This document shows positions 6,599-9,663 of a stretch of 9,663 nucleotides of DNA, piece after piece. The stretch lies in assembly GCA_045654645.1 (NCBI GenBank), contig JAZONR010000041.1, forward strand, positions 1-9,663, in the 5' to 3' direction. The number at the start of each line of letters is the position of its first letter. Position 1 is the stretch's first letter. The notes beneath the pieces are model-generated. The model worked only from the letters and a program-made list of their open reading frames with translations, was not told the origin of the DNA and made no database searches. The position numbers and the translations under genes are program-made. Source of the stretch: HGM04593 sp045654645 (GTDB taxonomy: Bacteria > Bacteroidota > Bacteroidia > Bacteroidales > Bacteroidaceae).

Positions 6599-9500
6599 AT
6601 GAAAAAGAACTTTTTTCTGACATTAATGCTCGCGCTTGTGGCGTTGTTCTCTATTGAGACTGCTACAGCACAGGCACCGGTAGACAGCCCCGAAAAGGCT
6701 ATCACCGGGTTGCTTAACCGTATTGGTGGCGATGGCGCAGCCGACAAGTTCGAGATTGTGATTGATGCAAGCCTTGCCGAGAATGGCAAGGATGTGTTCA
6801 TCATAACATCGCAGAACGGCAAGCCCTGCATCAAGGGTAACACACAGTTGTCGGTGGCTACAGGTATCAACTGGTACTTGAACCACTATGCACACATTAA
6901 CCTCACCTGGAACAACCTCACAACCGACCTTTCACAGGTTGAGTTGCCAGTTCCCAACGCTGCGGACAAACACGTTTGTAACACTACTTACCGTTACGAC
7001 TTCAACACTTGTACTTTCTCTTACTCTATGGCCTTCTGGACTTGGGACCGTTGGCAGAAAGAGATAGACTGGATGGCTCTCCACGGTATCAATGCCCCGT
7101 TGAACCTTGTGGGTCTCGAGGTCGTTACACGCAACTTCCTTCGCGAAATTGGTGTTACCGAGGCCGACATCAACGACTACATCGCCGGCCCAGGTTTTAT
7201 GGCTTGGTTTGCGATGAACAACCTTGAGGGTTGGGGTAGCACCATCAGCTCTTCCTCAACAGGCGTAGAAATGAACGGTAACCCCGACTGGTGGTACACT
7301 CGCCAGGAGCAACTCTGCCGCAATATGATGCAACGTATGCGTGAGCTTGGTATGCAGCCCGTTATCCCCGGTTTCAGCGGCCAGGTACCCAAGTGTCTCA
7401 CAGGCTACACAACAATCGATGGTTTTAGTGGAGGCGATGTTGTAACAGTTGGAAGTTGGGCAAGTAATTTCCCTCACCCCGGTGTGGTAAATCCTTCAAC
7501 CAATAGCTACAAGAAACTTGCCGATGTCTACTACAAACATCTGCACGATGTTATGGGTATATCGGAATTTTACAGTATCGACCCCTTCCACGAGATGAGT
7601 GCTCCTGTCGCAGCCAACGTATTATATCCCAATATAATGTCGCATCTCGACCGTTGCTATGCTTTGGAAACAGCCGAGGAGAGAGCAAAATTCAATGCTC
7701 CTGAGTTGCCTAAATGGATTATACAATATTGGCAGGGAACTCCTGTAACCGGAGCCTTCAGCGCAATGAGCAGTTATGGCGACCGCTTTATTGCTCTCGA
7801 CCTTTTTGCCGATAACATCTATGCAGACAATGCTGCAAAATGGAGAACAACCTATTACAATGGTCGCCCTTATATCTACTGTATGCTTCACAACTTTGGT
7901 GGCCGCAGTGGTATGCACGGTCGCTTGCAGACCACTATGGATGGTTACTTTGAAGCCCTTGCAAAGAACAATAACTGTCAGGGTATAGGTGCCACCCCCG
8001 AGGGTACAGAGACTAACCCCGTTCTCTATGATATGCTCTTTGAGCTTCCCTGGATGGATGTGAACAACCGCCCCACAGCCGATGAGTGGTTGAAGGATTA
8101 TGCTTATTCACGCTATGGTGTGAAAAATGATATAGCTCTTGAGGCTTTGAAGAACCTCAAAAAATCTGTTTGGGACTGTAAAGTGAACCAGCAGGGTACA
8201 TCGGAGGCGATTATTCTTGCTCGTCCTAACTGGACTGTAAACAGTGTCTCTTCTTGGAGTACTTCAGCAATCTACTGGGATACACAGGATGTGCGTCTTG
8301 CAGCCGACCAGCTAATCTCAATCGCCGACCTTGTTACAACAGAGGATGGTATCGCCAACTACAACTACGATGTTATCGATGCTATTCGCCAAGCTATGGT
8401 GGACTATGCGGCCGAACTGCTCCCTCTCATCAATGCAGCTCGCGGCAACACCGCCGAATACACCCGCCTCTACCAGCTCTACTTGCAGTTGATGCTCGAC
8501 CTTGATACAATGCTCTCCTATGATGAAGGTTTCAAACTCGAGCGTTGGACGAGCCTTGCACGTAACATAGCCGACGAGGTTGCCGGTACTACTGAAAACG
8601 ACCGCAACTGGCTCGAGTGGAACGCTCGTACCCAAGTAACAGTGTGGGCAAACCAAGATTGTGCTCTCCACGACTATTCGAACCGCTGTTGGGCAGGTCT
8701 TATAAAGGACTTCCACTACAAACGTTGGGAGAAATTCTTCACAACCAACGGTGGCTCGTTCGACGGTGGCTGGTATAGAGGTTTCGAATACCCCTGGACT
8801 GTCGATTTCAACAATACATATAATCTTGCGAGTGACTACTCACAGGTGGTTATCCCCAACGATATGACAGCTACAGAGAAGGCTGTTGAAACTTTCGGCA
8901 AATACTTCGGTCGTGTAAAGGGTGCCACAAAGAACTATATCTTCCCAATGGGTGTTGCTACCAACGCAACAAAGAGCGACGTAATCCCCGAGGTTTATCG
9001 TGGCCAGGAGGTGGAGCTACCTCTCATCATTGGCAAGAACGTTACAATTTCAAGCGTTTGGATTGACCTTAACGCCGACGGCAATGCCGGCAACGGTGAG
9101 ACACTCACTGCCAACAACAACAAGGTTACAATTCCTGCCGATGCAGCCATTGGCAAGACAACAGCCAAGGTTACATACAGCGACGGCACTGTCATCACAT
9201 TCAACCTCGCGCTCATTGAGAATATTACCAGTGCGCGCACAGTAACAGCCGTTGCGGGTGCTAACGGCTCGGTTGCCATTGAGGGTACAAACGGGCTCTC
9301 AATCTCAACTACCGAGGCTGTGAAGATTACTGCAACAGCAAACACCGGTTACAACTTCGAGAACTGGACAAAGGGCGGCGAGGTAGTCAGCAACGACAAC
9401 CCATTCATCTACTACGGTAAGGATGCGGCAACTTTCACAGCTAACTTCATCCAGGACAAGTGGGGCGTGCCTACTATGACAGCAGGCGGCTTGAGCGAAG

Positions 9501-9663
9501 CTGTTACAAACAACCAGTATGTAAGCAAAATAGATTTCGCTTATCATAACCGCGAAGCAGAGACCATATATGATGCTACATCTGCAGCACCAACAAGTCT
9601 CTTTACCACAATACCGCAGATTATTGATGTTCCACAGGGCGCAAGCTTTACAATCACTTGGAC
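6599..9663 (+). CDS. Secreted GH89 alpha-N-acetylglucosaminidase (NAGLU family), 3' end missing
   Basis: Predicted to hydrolyse terminal alpha-linked N-acetylglucosamine with retention (EC 3.2.1.50). The frame is open to the window edge, giving 1021 visible residues. The start has an A-rich leader and a signal peptide (residues 1-24, ending ATA before QAP). The NAGLU N-terminal domain is at about 31-118, the catalytic barrel at about 129-470 and the helical C-terminal domain at about 480-740. Family signatures include LHGIN, TVGSW (283-287), DPFHEM with E332, CMLHNFGG, and ATPEG with E468. E332 and E468 align with the two catalytic glutamates of human NAGLU (316 and 446) and of Clostridium perfringens GH89 (483 and 601). 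Beyond the usual enzyme length lie a GEVED-like module (about 765-880, with WIDLNADGN), an InlB-B-repeat-like module (881-950) and the start of what looks like a second GEVED-like module. Known targets of the family are GlcNAc-alpha-1,4-Gal on mucin and heparan-type chains; which one applies here cannot be told. Confidence 0.93.
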   Translation, partial: MKKNFFLTLMLALVALFSIETATAQAPVDSPEKAITGLLNRIGGDGAADKFEIVIDASLAENGKDVFIITSQNGKPCIKGNTQLSVATGINWYLNHYAHINLTWNNLTTDLSQVELPVPNAADKHVCNTTYRYDFNTCTFSYSMAFWTWDRWQKEIDWMALHGINAPLNLVGLEVVTRNFLREIGVTEADINDYIAGPGFMAWFAMNNLEGWGSTISSSSTGVEMNGNPDWWYTRQEQLCRNMMQRMRELGMQPVIPGFSGQVPKCLTGYTTIDGFSGGDVVTVGSWASNFPHPGVVNPSTNSYKKLADVYYKHLHDVMGISEFYSIDPFHEMSAPVAANVLYPNIMSHLDRCYALETAEERAKFNAPELPKWIIQYWQGTPVTGAFSAMSSYGDRFIALDLFADNIYADNAAKWRTTYYNGRPYIYCMLHNFGGRSGMHGRLQTTMDGYFEALAKNNNCQGIGATPEGTETNPVLYDMLFELPWMDVNNRPTADEWLKDYAYSRYGVKNDIALEALKNLKKSVWDCKVNQQGTSEAIILARPNWTVNSVSSWSTSAIYWDTQDVRLAADQLISIADLVTTEDGIANYNYDVIDAIRQAMVDYAAELLPLINAARGNTAEYTRLYQLYLQLMLDLDTMLSYDEGFKLERWTSLARNIADEVAGTTENDRNWLEWNARTQVTVWANQDCALHDYSNRCWAGLIKDFHYKRWEKFFTTNGGSFDGGWYRGFEYPWTVDFNNTYNLASDYSQVVIPNDMTATEKAVETFGKYFGRVKGATKNYIFPMGVATNATKSDVIPEVYRGQEVELPLIIGKNVTISSVWIDLNADGNAGNGETLTANNNKVTIPADAAIGKTTAKVTYSDGTVITFNLALIENITSARTVTAVAGANGSVAIEGTNGLSISTTEAVKITATANTGYNFENWTKGGEVVSNDNPFIYYGKDAATFTANFIQDKWGVPTMTAGGLSEAVTNNQYVSKIDFAYHNREAETIYDATSAAPTSLFTTIPQIIDVPQGASFTITW

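Noticed and set aside
1..9663. CRISPR array, tRNA, rRNA, transposase or attachment site
   Set aside because: No regularly spaced repeats, cloverleaf-like RNA, insertion-sequence ends or transposase motifs were seen on either strand.

Overview
The window looks like a gut-type member of the Bacteroidales (Prevotella, Bacteroides or Muribaculaceae-like; I cannot resolve the genus). The reasons are two matches to the Bacteroidetes -7 promoter box TAnnTTTG, A-rich translation leaders without a Shine-Dalgarno sequence, a C-terminal tail of the kind YDLQGRK...GIYIVNGKKVMVK, a small 'MKKIYITP' peptide, and a secreted glycosidase carrying GEVED-like and InlB-B-repeat-like modules. All convincing genes are on the + strand.

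Layout. Positions 1-626 hold no convincing complete gene: a possible 26-residue tail of an upstream gene (2-82), a perfect 30-bp palindrome (111-140), a terminator-like hairpin with a T6 run (297-317), a promoter (503-533) and a leader hairpin (562-587). Positions 627-6017 encode a 1796-residue secreted modular protein with a discoidin/F5-8C (CBM32-like) domain, a LamG-like domain, repeated 'G-x-x-Y-x-I-R-N' beta modules separated by helical segments, and a sorting-signal-like tail. A 58-residue peptide (6055-6231) follows after 37 bases and is probably cotranscribed. The 367-base gap 6232-6598 holds several inverted repeats, a second promoter (-7 box at 6459-6466) and a foldable 5' leader. 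From 6599 to the window edge runs a secreted GH89 alpha-N-acetylglucosaminidase (1021 residues visible, 3' end missing). It has both catalytic glutamates and C-terminal accessory modules.

How the genes may work together (inference): the GH89 enzyme would remove terminal alpha-linked GlcNAc from host glycans such as GlcNAc-alpha-1,4-Gal on gastric-type mucin, or from heparan-type chains. The large neighbour, with its F5/8C and LamG folds, would be an exported glycan-binding or adhesive partner. No SusC/SusD pair, regulator or transporter is visible, so assignment to a polysaccharide utilisation locus cannot be made from this window. The least explained items are the 1796-residue protein with its repeats and twin C8 tracts, the 58-residue peptide with an LSLQGG motif, and the structured leaders in front of both large genes.
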